A stretch of DNA of 64,000 nt from Hymenochaete sp. R1. Lineage: Eukaryota; Basidiomycota; Agaricomycetes; Hymenochaetales; Hymenochaetaceae. Below the pieces are notes generated by a model that saw only the letters and a list, made by a program, of their open reading frames with translations, was not told the origin of the DNA and ran no database searches. Positions 11,042 to 23,400 of the stretch are shown piece by piece. The position numbers and the translations under genes are program-made. Numbering within the stretch: position 1 is the first letter of the stretch; the number at the start of each line of letters is the position of its first letter. The stretch covers positions 28,703 through 92,702 of the forward strand of contig JAFREE010000096.1 of NCBI GenBank assembly GCA_019400425.1. Reading direction: 5' to 3'.

Positions 11042-11656
11042 CGCGAACTCCGTCCTGAGAGATCCAGACGGAAATGCCAAGATGTTGGTAGAGTACCCAC
11101 TACATTGGCATAGGAAAAGGTGCACAAGATTCATATTCACAATCGAACAGTTTATAGCTTTATATACATATGAACATAATTCGTGGTAATTTCCATTCAG
11201 CTCAGAATCTCCGTCGCACGGAAAACTACTCCATCACAGGAAATATTGCCGTGAGTGAGAAAAGTAATGAGATGACCGCTGTGCCTCAATTCAGATGCAT
11301 TGATGTTGTGTGCGTGAGATACGTTCGTAATGAATTGTAAGTGCGATACACGAGTAGAAGGAGGATAGGTGCAGTGGGAAAAGCCTTCACTGGCAGAAGT
11401 AAAATTATTCTTGAACATGATAATATATGTGTGGTCTGTTGAAAGCAGTCTGATGGTGCTAGTCTGGAATTGAAGCTCAAGCAATTGAATTTCCATGAAT
11501 ATACATCCATTTCAAACTTCGACTCGGAAGGGAGTTCAAAACTTTCTTGAAGAACGCATAAACAACAGCAAACAGTGGCTGATTCGAGCGGCGTGTTCGA
11601 TCTTAGTCGCGGAGTTAAGTCTGAAGTCAGCACCATAACTTGAACTTAAAAGCACT
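11042..11656. other. intergenic upstream of MCMBP
   Basis: About 600 bp. Short open frames on the minus strand look non-coding, with no recognisable motif and irregular composition. It presumably holds the MCMBP promoter. Confidence 0.4.
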
Positions 11657-13784
11657 ATGGTATCATCTACTACAGTGGAAGCTCTCTCTTCACCTTCAAC
11701 TGTTCTCAGAAATCTCTTCCGAGATGCTTTACGTTCTGGGGAAATTGAGAGCTTCCCCGAACTGGTAAGGGAACACTTCTTGTCCATCTTCAGTCGTAAT
11801 GTGGATATCGATCAGGTTGGGCATTCTATTCACATTCATGTGCGCTAAGTGCTTTGAACTTGAACTAATTTAATCATGCTCTATAGATTCCATCTTTAAG
11901 CCTGCAACGGCCGCCCTCGACTTTCATGGCAGGATCCCTTGTAAGATTTCGTGCAATGGTTCAAGATACATCCTGCTCCCCGGAAACATTTGTCTCTTCG
12001 TCTGAAGACGGAAGCTTCAGTGGATGGGGCACCAATTTGGTAAAAAATGAACAAGAAGGCACGGAATATAAGGACAGAGCATCGCCTGGCCACTCACTAT
12101 CCCAAAGAGATGTCATTTGGGTTACCAATATTCCAGGAGAAAGCGATTGGTTCGCGTGTCGCGACTCGTCTTCAGCTGCACCTTCTCAACTGCCTTCGGA
12201 CCAGGAGAATAGTTATATAAGTAAGCGATGAATAGAGGGAACAGAAGGCCATCCTGACACACTGTAAAAGTGGAATCTTCTTTCCGCAGGCCGCATAAGT
12301 ATTCCATCCCAGGAAGTGAATCTATTGCATTACAAGTCAAAGTAAGCTATAGATATCAATTGTATGGCTTGACTTATGGATTATAGCCAATGAACAGATA
12401 TACGATAACTCTGCTGAAGCGATGAAAGTCTGTGAAAAGCGCGAATTCTTCGGTCTAGTGACATCAGAGGCGTAGGGACATTTCATCCAGTAGACCATGA
12501 ACTTAGCTGACCATCGCATTCTTTGAAGGTCACTATCCGATGACTTTACAGAAGAGAAACTTAATGCAACTTTGCATGTTCTTTTTCACAGACCACTACC
12601 AAGTCCATTCTCTGACATACCCGACCTGGGAGTACATGACTCTCCGCGTCAAGCTGTTCTTGATTGGCTTTCTTCGTCTGTCATGGGAGAAGACAAAATC
12701 GCGGCAGAGTGGGTCCTACTCAACTGCCTTTCGTCAGTGTGCGTAACTTCCAATCCGATTTACATGCAGATATACCTTATGCCCTGCTTCAGGGAATGCC
12801 GTGACCGTGGTATAATGCCTTTATCAATTACACTCTCGCGTTTTAGCCCTCCTTCAAGGAACGCTATTCCTTCGGTCTATCTCGCGCTGGGGATGTTACT
12901 GCCACTGTGCATATTCTGTCCGCTTTCAATCGACTTTCTCAACCGTGTATCTTTTCTACCTGAAAGTAAGGAAGAGGACCTGCATGCAGGGCTTTTGCAA
13001 GTTCCAGACTCATCGTTTTTCGTTATGTCTGAGTTCGCTTTTGGAGAAGGAACTCTCTTGGAAAGAGGCTTGTACTCACTCTGGCATCGATGTTTCGAGA
13101 TACTGATGAGCGATACTGCATTTAGGATTACTCAATATTCGAGCATTGCAAGATGTTAGCAAGCAACAAACTTTAAATTATATATTCCCCTATAGCCAGT
13201 TTTCTTTTCCAACGAACATCAATTTATTGATGTGCACTGATAGAGAGCATTGCTTGTCTCTCGAGGTCTGCACCATTGCTTTTATGGTTGAATCTAAGTG
13301 CTTATGATAGTGATTAGTCTAACCTCGTTGTGCCTTTCCAACCCAAGGAATCAAGCATGATCTTTATAGAACCTTTATCGGCAGGACTTGTTATGCCCGA
13401 TTCTTCCACGTTAGAGAGGTTCCGCAAGTATATAGCACAAGCTAGGGATCTACGAGTTTCCGTGGATGAGGGCCTTTCCGAGGTAACATCGAACAACATA
13501 TCGGTTTTCTAAAGCGATCTTCGCCATTTACATACTTGAGCAGATCATCAAAAATTCATTCGTTGAAAATCGCCGAAAGAATCCCTCATTTAACTCAGAC
13601 GATCTTTCGAGGCGCTTGACATTGGCTCGGTAAGTCTATCCCCTTCTTCGAAACAATTATTACTTACGTATAACAATGCAACAGACTTATCTCTCGTTCT
13701 CGCCTGCAAGAGCGAGTAACGTTGGATTCTTGGAAGCGAGCCCAGGAACTCGACGAGCAACGACTTAGCCGCCTACAATATTGA
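11657..13784 (+). CDS. MCMBP: MCM complex-binding protein (MCMBP)
   Basis: Multi-exon gene. The N-terminus MVSSTTVEALSSPSTVLRNL is followed, after a GT-AG intron at about 11815-11886, by IPSLSLQRPPSTF and then AGSLVRFRAMVQDT, the signature of MCMBP where the human protein reads NSLVKFRCMIQDM. Later come a peptide resembling the winged/AAA-like region (DSPRQAVLDWLSSSVMGEDK, AAEWVLLNCLSSV), then GLLQVPDSSFFVMSEFAFGE, and a C-terminal helix RRKNPSFNSDDLSRRLTLAR with DSWKRAQELD near the stop. In other eukaryotes MCMBP binds MCM2-7 subunits, mainly outside chromatin, and helps assemble or unload the replicative helicase. It is converging with the phosphoribomutase gene; the two stop codons are 32 bp apart. 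Several internal introns remain approximate. Confidence 0.85.
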
Positions 13785-13816
13785 TTGCCATACCACATTT
13801 TTCATATGTTAGGTAC

Positions 13817-16800
13817 CTATGAAGGTTTTCGAAGTTCATATTTGTGCGACTCCATCCAGGATTCGCCTAACTCTATCATGACCGCATTCAAAGTATCGTC
13901 GATCTTCAAGGAATCACTTCCACTGCCTTCCAAATAGTATTTGATTTTCGGCTCCGTCCCGGAAGTTCTGTGTGCGACGATAACATTTAGCACTCACACC
14001 TTCGTGCGAAATGTGAAAGGAACATCACCTAATGGTCAGCGTGACCTTAATGTCGCCCTGCATATTCTGAGCCTTGAATGTGATCATATGGCCTGACGAC
14101 GCTGGTAAAGTTGGTTGGAAAGTCGGTGGATTTGTACTGTCATAACCTGTGGTTAGGTCTCTGACGCCAATCACAGTTAAACCAGCAATTGTTTTTGGGT
14201 AACTTCGGTCTTTTATTTCTCCCTGATATTTGACCAGTGAAAGACCCATTAGCCATATCGCAATACTTGTGCATACCTCTTCAAACGTCCCGTACGAACG
14301 AATCCTCTCGAAGATTCGTTCGATAATGGCAGGATCTTCGCATATAAAATAGTTGTTGGCAGTCTATGGCACGTTAAGGCCATCCCGCCAGAGTGGTTCA
14401 ATATACGAGTACCTTGAAATGTCCATATCTATTAAACATGTCAAAGAAACCCCGAACAGTGCGTGCAGATTTCAGTACCTATTGTAGAGTTCCTTTAAGT
14501 AACCAGAAACACTTGACCCTCGCACAGCACACGATAAGGCAAGTTCCACGAAGTAAATCTGAGAGATAAGAACTAAGTTCTTGGAAGTTTATCGCGTCAA
14601 AATTTTCTTACTGTTGCCGCTATTCCATCCTTATCTCGAATGCAATTTCCAAGCATATATCCAATGGCTTCCTCGTAGCCAAATGGTACATTATAGCCTT
14701 CCTTTTCCAAGTCTTTTGCCTTGTTTCCAATAAATTTGAAACCTCGCCGCAAAATCAATAATTGCCATTTCGGAATATAAGTTTTCCAGCATACCTGTTA
14801 ATGTTTCCGCAAATAGGAATCCTTCTTTGCTTGCCATTGTCTCTAAGAATTTGGAGCTGACTGTCGAGGCCACCATAGCGAGTTTCTCTTCAGCACCAGA
14901 TATTAGACAACACTCTCTATACTTCGATACTCTGCAAAGGAAGATTCACTGACCGAGAGGCTTTCCACTCTCAGTATAAATTTCGAAACATCTTGCAGCA
15001 AGGATAGAGCCAAGTTGATCTCCAGTGAAAATTTGCCACTTTCCATTGATACTATAGACAAACGTCCGTAAGTCAGGCAAGAGAAGTTGAGTCAACTGTG
15101 TATGACAGTATCTCACCATTCAGCAGCAGAGAAACGGTCCGCATCGGGATCCTGTGCTAGTACATAAGAGGCACCACATAGCTGTGCTTCTCTAATGGCA
15201 AGGTCCTGTATGTCGCACGTGTGAGATTAGCCAATCCATCTCAAGGTACTATAGTTCGATATGACGAACCAGAGCGCCTATGTAAAGCAGGATGAGATAA
15301 ACTGAAAGCGCGTAATACAACGAGCACATACCTTTTTCTTCGGGATTGGGAAATTTGACAGTCGGAAACTCAGGATCTGGTTCCTGTTGCTCTTTCACAG
15401 GGATGAAAGATGTGAGACCTGTGGAAGAAAATGCTTTCTCAAGAATTTCATGGCTCACGCCATGCTGGTACCACTATGTCGGCCGTAATTCAAGGAAGGC
15501 ATGTGATGGACTGACAAGAGAAGTATTTACGAACTTTACTTGGGAGGTATTTGTAGGCTGCCTTGAGAAGAAAACATAGTAAGTATCTACAGACACGGAA
15601 GGCTTTTGTCTCATACTGGAGGCTCCGTAAGCTTTTCAAAGATTCCATATAAGAATCCATCATTGGCATCGTGACATCTACACAAGAAGGGGACGCGGCG
15701 ACGATTCCGATATCCCATGAACGAGGTTCAAGGCAGCCGTCAATGGCTTTAGCTATCCCTTTATCGTGAGGCCCTATAATCTATCGTGTATGAGATGAGC
15801 ACCGCATTTCAATAAATACAGTCGATAGATTTATTTCTTACCTGTACTGCATTTTCCCAATACACCTCGAGGAAAGAGTTAAGATACTATAGAGATTAAA
15901 ATTGTTGTGTATCTCAGTACCTTGTACCCATTATCGTCCTTAGAGGACTGCGTAAGTATATCTGTGGTTGAAAATGGCCTGAGTTTTATCTACCTTTGGA
16001 TTGTGACTTGCTATATGCTCAGGTGGTAAAAAATGCTACAAAGTGCACGAAAAGGATAGTACCTGTGATCTTAACCGCCGAAACTTTAGTAGTGCTCGTT
16101 CCGCATATATCTCGCTTACCATTATTCCACATGCTGCCTGCAGCTTGTGGACGCTAAAAGGAACCCTGCACATGATTTCATTAATTCTGAGAATCTGTGC
16201 GGTTTATTTATACTTACAATGGCGTATGAACCAGGCTACGATGCAGATACACTTTGAACCCATTGTTCAGAAACACCATCGCAACAAGTTTCGCCCATTT
16301 CTCGGAATGGTGTCTGTGATCATGCCCAATGACCACTCCACGTTCCTTTGCTTTCGTGACCTCTCCGATAATGTAAGCGCAGAGACCCTAAGAGCCTGTT
16401 TTAGCCTAAGTGCGTCAGGTTAGTTTCGAAACAAAATGTACTTACCTGTGAAGCCTGAATGACTGTCAAATCGTTCATTCGTGCCCAACCTGCTTCCATC
16501 TTCCCGCGCAGACCTGACCCAGTTGACGTGATCAATCAAAGGAATCAACAATCGTCGAAGACTTTCCACCTACCTGCTGTCCCAAACTCTATGCGTTTGC
16601 TAGAGAGGATACGTCATTCTCACAAAAGGTTCTCGAAGCATCCATAAACAAACCCCATCCTCTTCCTCAACTCTACAACATCGTTCTTGGAAAGCAAGTC
16701 CTGTACTTCTTTTCTAGTATCCGCGTTCTGTATAAAGCAAGCAATGCGGGTCTGATATTGCCATGCATGGGTAACGTTGTAACTAAAATGTACCTTATCC

Positions 16801-16847
16801 AGGCGTAGCCAATCATCGACAGCAGCAAGGAGCGATTGCTCCATCAT
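13817..16847 (-). CDS. PRM15: Phosphoribomutase / PGM2-type alpha-D-phosphohexomutase
   Basis: Interconverts ribose-1-phosphate and ribose-5-phosphate (and often glucose phosphates). The start MMEQSLLAAVDDWLRLDK is spliced to NADTRKEVQDLLSKNDVVEL, which resembles the N-terminus of PGM2 proteins, followed by EFGTAG. The phospho-serine loop reads ASHNPK; a Lys at that point instead of Gly-Gly separates this subfamily from ordinary phosphoglucomutase. The phosphate-binding C-terminal motif RTSGTEPKIKYYLEG lies at about 13980-13935, and GVRDLTTGYDSTNPPTFQPT lies at about 14170. The gene contains at least ten short introns, so internal exon borders are not given. Length (about 600 residues) fits the family. 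Symbol by similarity to the yeast phosphoribomutase. Confidence 0.85.
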
Positions 16848-17136
16848 GTACTGTAAAATAAAAACTTCGGGTCCGGCTTCTTGGTGGTTGGCGTCAGTAA
16901 TATCAGCTACGATTAGGGATCAAATAGTGTGTCGACATCATGATCAGATTGGCTTTAGTATGGATGGGAGGATAATGATGATCAGCATCAGTTGCGATCG
17001 ACAGATTCGCTTAGGTAAAAATTTTTACATTATTACACTGAAAGAATTTTGAAGGGCGAAGAACTCGCATGGCCAACAGCAAAAAAGGTCAACAAATAAA
17101 CAATAATGATGCAATAAAAAATGCCAGAGCAAATAA

Positions 17137-20049
17137 TCAGGTCCGCCCTTCATACGCATTCTCCGATCCGATTTTCGGAGATTGGTGACGAGGTGAACGC
17201 CGAATGTTGTCTGAGGTAGATGTTGACTTATTCACATCGTGCGTGACAACTTCTGCAAGGCGCTTTTGTAATGGACGTCCTGGTATTCGAATCTTTAACG
17301 GTGATCCACCACCGAAAGATTTGGCCTCCGGTTTTAATATAGGGATGGTCGTCTTGGGCTCTTCGAAATTTGCTTTTCGTTCTCGTTGACGCTCGTTGCT
17401 TTTAAAGCTCGAGGTGCCGTTCCGTTTGATTCGCTCGCAATTTTTATTTTGCGCTCTCGATGATAATGATCCGTTCCCAGATGCCAAGTCCACCGAACCC
17501 TTTCTTCTTGGTGTGGTAGATACCGACGAGGCTCGCGATTGGACACGACTGGAGGAGGGAAGCAAGCGACTTGCCTCTTGCTGACCCTCATGCTGAATCA
17601 GTTTTATTGTCAATGGCCTTGATATACGTAACAATAAAGCTGCTCACCATCTGTAGGGCAGATTTGTCTTTCCGTTGGCCATTCACCTGTTTAGTACCAT
17701 GCAATTGGTGTGATCCCACTCCCGAGCTAAGTCCCGCAGAGGTCGAGTGTCTGCGTGAAATTGATTTGAAGTTGAATAACATCTGGTCCAGATACCGTTA
17801 GAATTCATCTGTATACCGAATTTTAGAATAGTACCTCTGCCGCTGCGGATGTAGAAATATCTGATTCCTTCTCGTCCCCGGGGTCGGAAGACAAGAATTC
17901 ATCGGAATCGTTCCGCAATGAGCTTAAGGATGTTAAAGGCGATAACGGACCCGACACATCCCTGTAAATCCATCTATATGAGAATGAGGGAGCGCGGACG
18001 GGTCACGTACTGTATTACTTCCGGACCTTGGGGCTTGATGGTATCCCAGAAGTCCAAGATGATTATACGTTCCGGTACTCGGTATCTACGGCCATTAATG
18101 AGCAATTCGTCTACTGGCATATCGCCTGTGTAACGGTTTGGCGTCTCTGTGTTTATGATTTCTATATTTCCGTTATTGCATTGCCGTGGTTTGGTTATAT
18201 CAATGGGAGAGGGAAGGTACCGCGGGGTTCGTGACTTCGCCTGGATCGCACGCCCGTCAGAAAACTTTACCAATTCTGGAATAACGTATCCCGACGCACC
18301 ACATTATTCGCAGCGTGATTAGGACATTTCCATTTTCTTGGGCCCGATGGGAGCGTTACAAGAGGTGGTTCGAGGCAGTCGACATGCCAATGCAAAGGGC
18401 AGAAGTCGCAAGATATCATATTCTTCCAGACCTTTCCTCCAGCGTTCTGCGCAGGTCGGCTATGAGTCTCTTCCTCGTTGCCCTCGTGTGGCAAAGCACT
18501 TCTGCCGCAGCGATAGCACATGACCGATGAATTCTTGCTGTCCTTCAAGCGATGTGGATCGCGCTCCTCTACGACCCCATGACGCCTTGGGGGAATGTGT
18601 TAGTGCTGGCTCTGAGATCCGAACATTGACAAACCCTGGACGCTGTACTCTGGACACTGACGTGTCAATATAAGATCCTCCCAACCCGGTACCCACTACG
18701 CAAGCGTGATCTCAGATCCAGCTCAGCATGAAGTATGGCACTCACCCTCTCGAAAGAAAAGTCTGATTTGTTCTGGTAATTTAAATTCCACCGGAACACT
18801 TTTGCCTAGTTCCTTCAGAACGGGCGACATGATAGTATGAGTTGTTTTCGATTCCTTCGACGTATTAACTTGACGCTGTTGTGTGGAACGCAGAGGTACG
18901 ACTCACCACGTTGTCCTGACTGCAACCCGGACAGTACCATCGCTCTTCTTCGGGAAAATCAGCTGGATCCATAGGAGGATCAAGGCACCATAGGTGGAAT
19001 GCTCGAGGACAACCATCACAATAAAGTAAGGCACCCATAGAGCTACAAGATGAACAGTGGTCTTCGTTGGACTGCTTTTTAAGTCAGATGTTGTACATTG
19101 AAATAGTGCTGTTTCACGAACCTTTAAAGCAACTGGAGCCCCAGAAAGCTGAAGGGACGTAGGCTCTTCCTTTATGCCATTCTGAAAAGGTGCCGGGTCC
19201 ATTGCCTTGATGCCTTTGCTACCGTTGGGCTGGGATAGCTCTGCATCCTCGTCGATTAAGACGTTGGCATCGTCAGGCTGACAAGACGCAGATCGGGATT
19301 CCGACGGAGAACCACCGTCTTCTACCTCGTCCATTGGCTCCTCTAGTCCGGGTTGATAAGACGATTCACCCATGAAAGAAGTGGTTAGCTGTCCGTCAGT
19401 TGGAGCATAAGCTGCCAAGGGTCGGGCAGATAGACGTTGCGGGCGATTGGACTGACTGTAGTTTCACCGTGAAAGGCGATTCACGAATTCATTAAAAACG
19501 TGCAATCACATCAGATCCATTAGAACGGTCAAGATACTGATGGAGAACGTACATTCTTCCTAAGCGTGCACGCTTTCTCCGAGATCCGTCTGCCTCTGCT
19601 GAGGCTAAAGCAGCCATTCCACCTCCCAGCCCGGAATATGTCGTCCCAGGATCCTGCTTACAGTTGCGGTCAAGCAAAGCCTCAGACTTGTAAGCACAGA
19701 ACATCACTCACCGATAAAGGCAAGTAATTTCTAGGCGGAAAAAGCTTTTTGTGATCTGTTTTCCTGGACAATTGTCGGATGGAGTCGACACTCGGTGGAC
19801 CGGGTAAGATCTCAGTCGCTAGCGCCGGGTCACCTTCCAGATGTGGTGCTTGGAAAACTGGAATCGTTGAAAACAAGCACGGAGGAATGCTAGCAGAGGC
19901 CATGGCTCGAGCCCAGCATGGAAATCACCTAGTTGCTGCTGGATGGGTGATGTGGAAGCAAGCAAGGGTGCCGCCGTCGACGCGGACGGGCTAGCTCGCC
20001 CATACAAAGTGACGAAATGCTTCTTCAAAGCCTCAACGCTAAGGACCAT
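17137..20049 (-). CDS. RCO1: RCO1/PHF12-like double PHD finger protein
   Basis: Two PHD fingers can be read. PHD1 begins NEDHCSSCSSMGALLYCDGC and continues PRAFHLWCLDPP (19075-18905). PHD2 has CYRCGRSALP, a spacer, then MISCDFCPLHWHVDCLEPP (18515-18310). Spacing and sequence match Rco1 of the yeast Rpd3S histone-deacetylase complex and human PHF12, which restrain cryptic transcription in gene bodies. The N-terminus MVLSVEALKKHFVTLYGRAS is joined over a GT-AG intron to VFQAPHLEGDPALATEILPG. Basic, Ser/Pro-rich tails flank the fingers; the C-terminus (17634-17137) is Arg/Lys-rich with repeated RRSPRHQSP-like patches and is probably disordered. The ATG at 20049 is the first good start. Function is inferred from the family. 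Confidence 0.8.
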
Positions 20050-20416
20050 TGAATGTCAATGTCAGTCATGGAATGAAGTTCACTTATTTTCGATCTTTTT
20101 TATTTTCAAATTTCATGTCACTCGTTGAACTTGAGCCAGCATTACAAGATGTAGCGACTATTCTCCCAGTCCGCAACTCGTTCTCGTACACTTTGCAGTG
20201 GCATCCGAAATCGTAAATTGCATAGTAAAATGAAAGTAAAACTATCAGCAGGTACCCTATGTTGGTATATAGACGGAAGAGCATGCGACCGGCACCAGCT
20301 CTTGCGTAAACATCGTTTCGTGAAACCCATATGAACAAAATATAATCATGCAAATCGAGATCACTAAAATCCCAAACAACCCTCTCTCACAGCGGGAGCT
20401 TTAAACGAGATCATGA
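20050..20416. other. intergenic: RCO1 promoter and myosin 3' flank
   Basis: About 370 bp between two minus-strand genes, A/T-rich. No gene, repeat or RNA was seen. Confidence 0.4.
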
Positions 20417-23400
20417 TCAGGCAACCAAGGCAGCCAGTCGGCGAAGGTGCGAGACATTGAGATACGCTGGGACATATGTCTCCAGACCAGACACCTCTCG
20501 CGGAAGAGGGACTTCGTATGGTCCCACTTCCTCCGTCTCAGGTGCTAAAAGTAAGTGGTCGTTGCGATCATTAGGGACGACTCGTGAAGCAACTACACGA
20601 AGAATTTCTGGAGAAATAGGATTCTAGACAACACGTCAGCTTCGCTTAACCTACTGCTACATTAAAGCACGAACCTCGTAGTCCGCCACGAAGTAGTTTG
20701 TGCACATCCGTTGAATCTGGGAAGGACTAAGCATCCAGCACACATCATAGATGATCTCAATATCAGCCGCCGTTGCCTGTAGAATACGGGTGTTGTTAAA
20801 GAGCGAAGAAACAAAGAGGAAGGGCGATCAGACCTTCTTGAGCTGCAGTAATTTGGTCGCTTGCATAAGGTGTTCGAGCTGCAGCGTGCCTTCCGGCATG
20901 TTATGGGATTTACACCACTCTTCTATCCGGGTGATGTTGTACTGAATTTGCATGGCTGAAAGACAAGGGTCAGAAATCATTTCTGATTGCAGATGCTTTT
21001 CTAACCTCTCTTCCACGAACAGAAATTTCTCCGCATCAAAAGGTCATTGAAGCTGGTGACTCCTATCAATTTGAGTAATTCTGTAATCACTTGCTGCACG
21101 ACCGATTCCTCCACGAAGTAGCTTCGCAAACTCTTCCAGACCTTGTTTAGTAGATTAAGCACGTCGTCCATGTTGTGAGCTGGCGTCGTGTTGGTGTTCA
21201 GTAGTCTATTGAAAAGTCGTGTGTTGCTATCGGTGGTAGTGAAACCAGGAAGCGACTGGCTCTCGATGAGTGCTGGAATTACCATCTTCGACAATCGCTT
21301 TTTAGTCTCAAGCATCCACGTGTGGTAAATGTTGTACTCAAGACTATCAAGGTCATGCTTGACCATCGTTACCAACCGCTCATAGTCTGACCAATCAAAC
21401 TCCCGTCCTGCGGGCTCTCCTCCTGGGCCAATACCCTGTAGCATGTCACTTTCCGCCACGCAGATGAATGAGAGCATTTCATGGACATTGGACAGCCAGA
21501 AGATCCCAGGAATGATTGCATCTTCCCCTTGGAACGACTAATAAAATCCTTATTAGACTACATATTAAATGCACGACAGGCCACGCACCATAACATGCGA
21601 CTGCACCGTCTGCATCACGTTCGCAAGGAATCGCTCACTTTCGGGAATCAATCCATACTTCCACATCTCATTTGTGACAAGGCTGATGAGATTGGCCGGG
21701 AAGAGAATCTCTTTGACAGCTGAAGGATTCGTCAAGCTTGGAGCGGGGATTTTCAAACCCCGGACGAGACCATCTAAGACATCCTCATCAACGCGTTTCG
21801 CATCGAGCATGAGCTTAATCTTCTCTTCAGCGGGGTCATCATGTACGCTAGAGAGCCCATTCGACTTGAGACGCGGCAGTTCTTGTCCATTGAACGCCAC
21901 CGAGATCGCTCGTGGATTACCATTCTGCATACGCTTGGCGGCAATCATGATCTCATCGACGGAGGTTCTATGCTCTGATGGATCCAAAGAGTATACGCCT
22001 GCAGAACTGTGTCGTCTTTGATGGCGGGAAGAAGGAAGAGGAGCCGTTGTGCCGTTTGTCGCTGCTGTTGCTTGCCCGTCTCCAGTACGCAAGTTTGGGA
22101 CAAAAGTCGGAGACACGGGCGGCTCCATACGTGAACCTCGAGTCAATGCGTTTAGCGCATTGGATCTATTGAGCTGTTCGCGGAGGTTGCTGACCTCGCT
22201 CTTGAGGGTAGCAATTACAGAATGATCTTCCGAACGAGAAGAGGCGGTTTCAACGATCTTCTGCTGAGCTTCGAGTTTGGCCGTATGGTTGCGAAGGTCT
22301 TCCGTCAACTTTTGGATGGTCACTTCTTTCTCCGAAAGCCGAGACATCGCGTCTTCAAGTCTTATTTCGACATCTTTCTTGGCATTCAAGAGTTCTTCAC
22401 GTTTTGCCACCTCCGCTTGAGAAAGTTGGAGATCGTGCTGTAGCTGTTTGCTCTTCGAATCCGTTTCCTCCTGCTTGTTAATCCAGGACTGCAGCTGCCC
22501 TTCGATATCACGGAGTTTACCTTGAAGCTCTTTCTTTTCGTTTGTCCTCTCTTGTAGACGTTGCGTGAGTTCGACGACTTTGTTCTCCAGAGTGTAGGAT
22601 ATTTCTTTAAATCGGTTGATCGAGCGTGCTTCTAATCGGAGGGCTTTGAGCTCCTTGCGCGCCAATCTCCTTCGCATGCAGGATTGAAGATAAATGATGT
22701 GTCTGACATCGGACTTGTATTTCATGCGGGCGGCACTTAACCAGACTCCGTGAGCCTCGAATGGATAAATAAGGAAGAAAAGGACGTACTGTCCGCGCAG
22801 GAGACTTTGCAGGAGTAAGGCGCCATGTAAGAAACGCGACTCGTTGAATTGACGTCTGGCAATTTTTCCTCGTGCACCTATTGAAAAACCTTGAAGACCA
22901 TAACAGACAAGAAAATAAAGTTTCTTACGGCTTTGGAACTGCAATATCGAGCTGCGTATTGAGAGGAACTTGCTCCTTTGTGCATAACGACGAACGGCGC
23001 ATTGCAGTTTCCTCGCAAAAACCTCTCGCCGAATGTCTGCCACGAGCTTTCTCGCAAGGACCCCACGCCACCAGGTTTGTATCGTGATAGCAGCTACTCG
23101 CATATTCCTGTAGCGTTTCATTGCGAGCCGTCTCCTCACATTTTTCTGCAGAATCGTGACGAGCGCATTTAATCGTTCCGAGCGCAGTGACTCCAGGACG
23201 GCCAGCATACCAGCTCTGAAGAAAAGCTTGGTTAAACCAGCTTGGTACTTGTCCTCGTCGTTGATTGTCTTCTTCAAAATGAGTTCACAAAGGGCTTTGA
23301 TTTCCAGGTTCTTGATCATCGGGCCCCAGTGTTCGGATCCCACGAGCATATAATATCTAATTTTGGGTAAATGCACGATCCATTTTGTTATCAAACAGAA

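Noticed and set aside
11197..11636. Minus-strand open frames upstream of MCMBP
   Set aside because: No recognisable domain, no good start or splice context; looks like chance.
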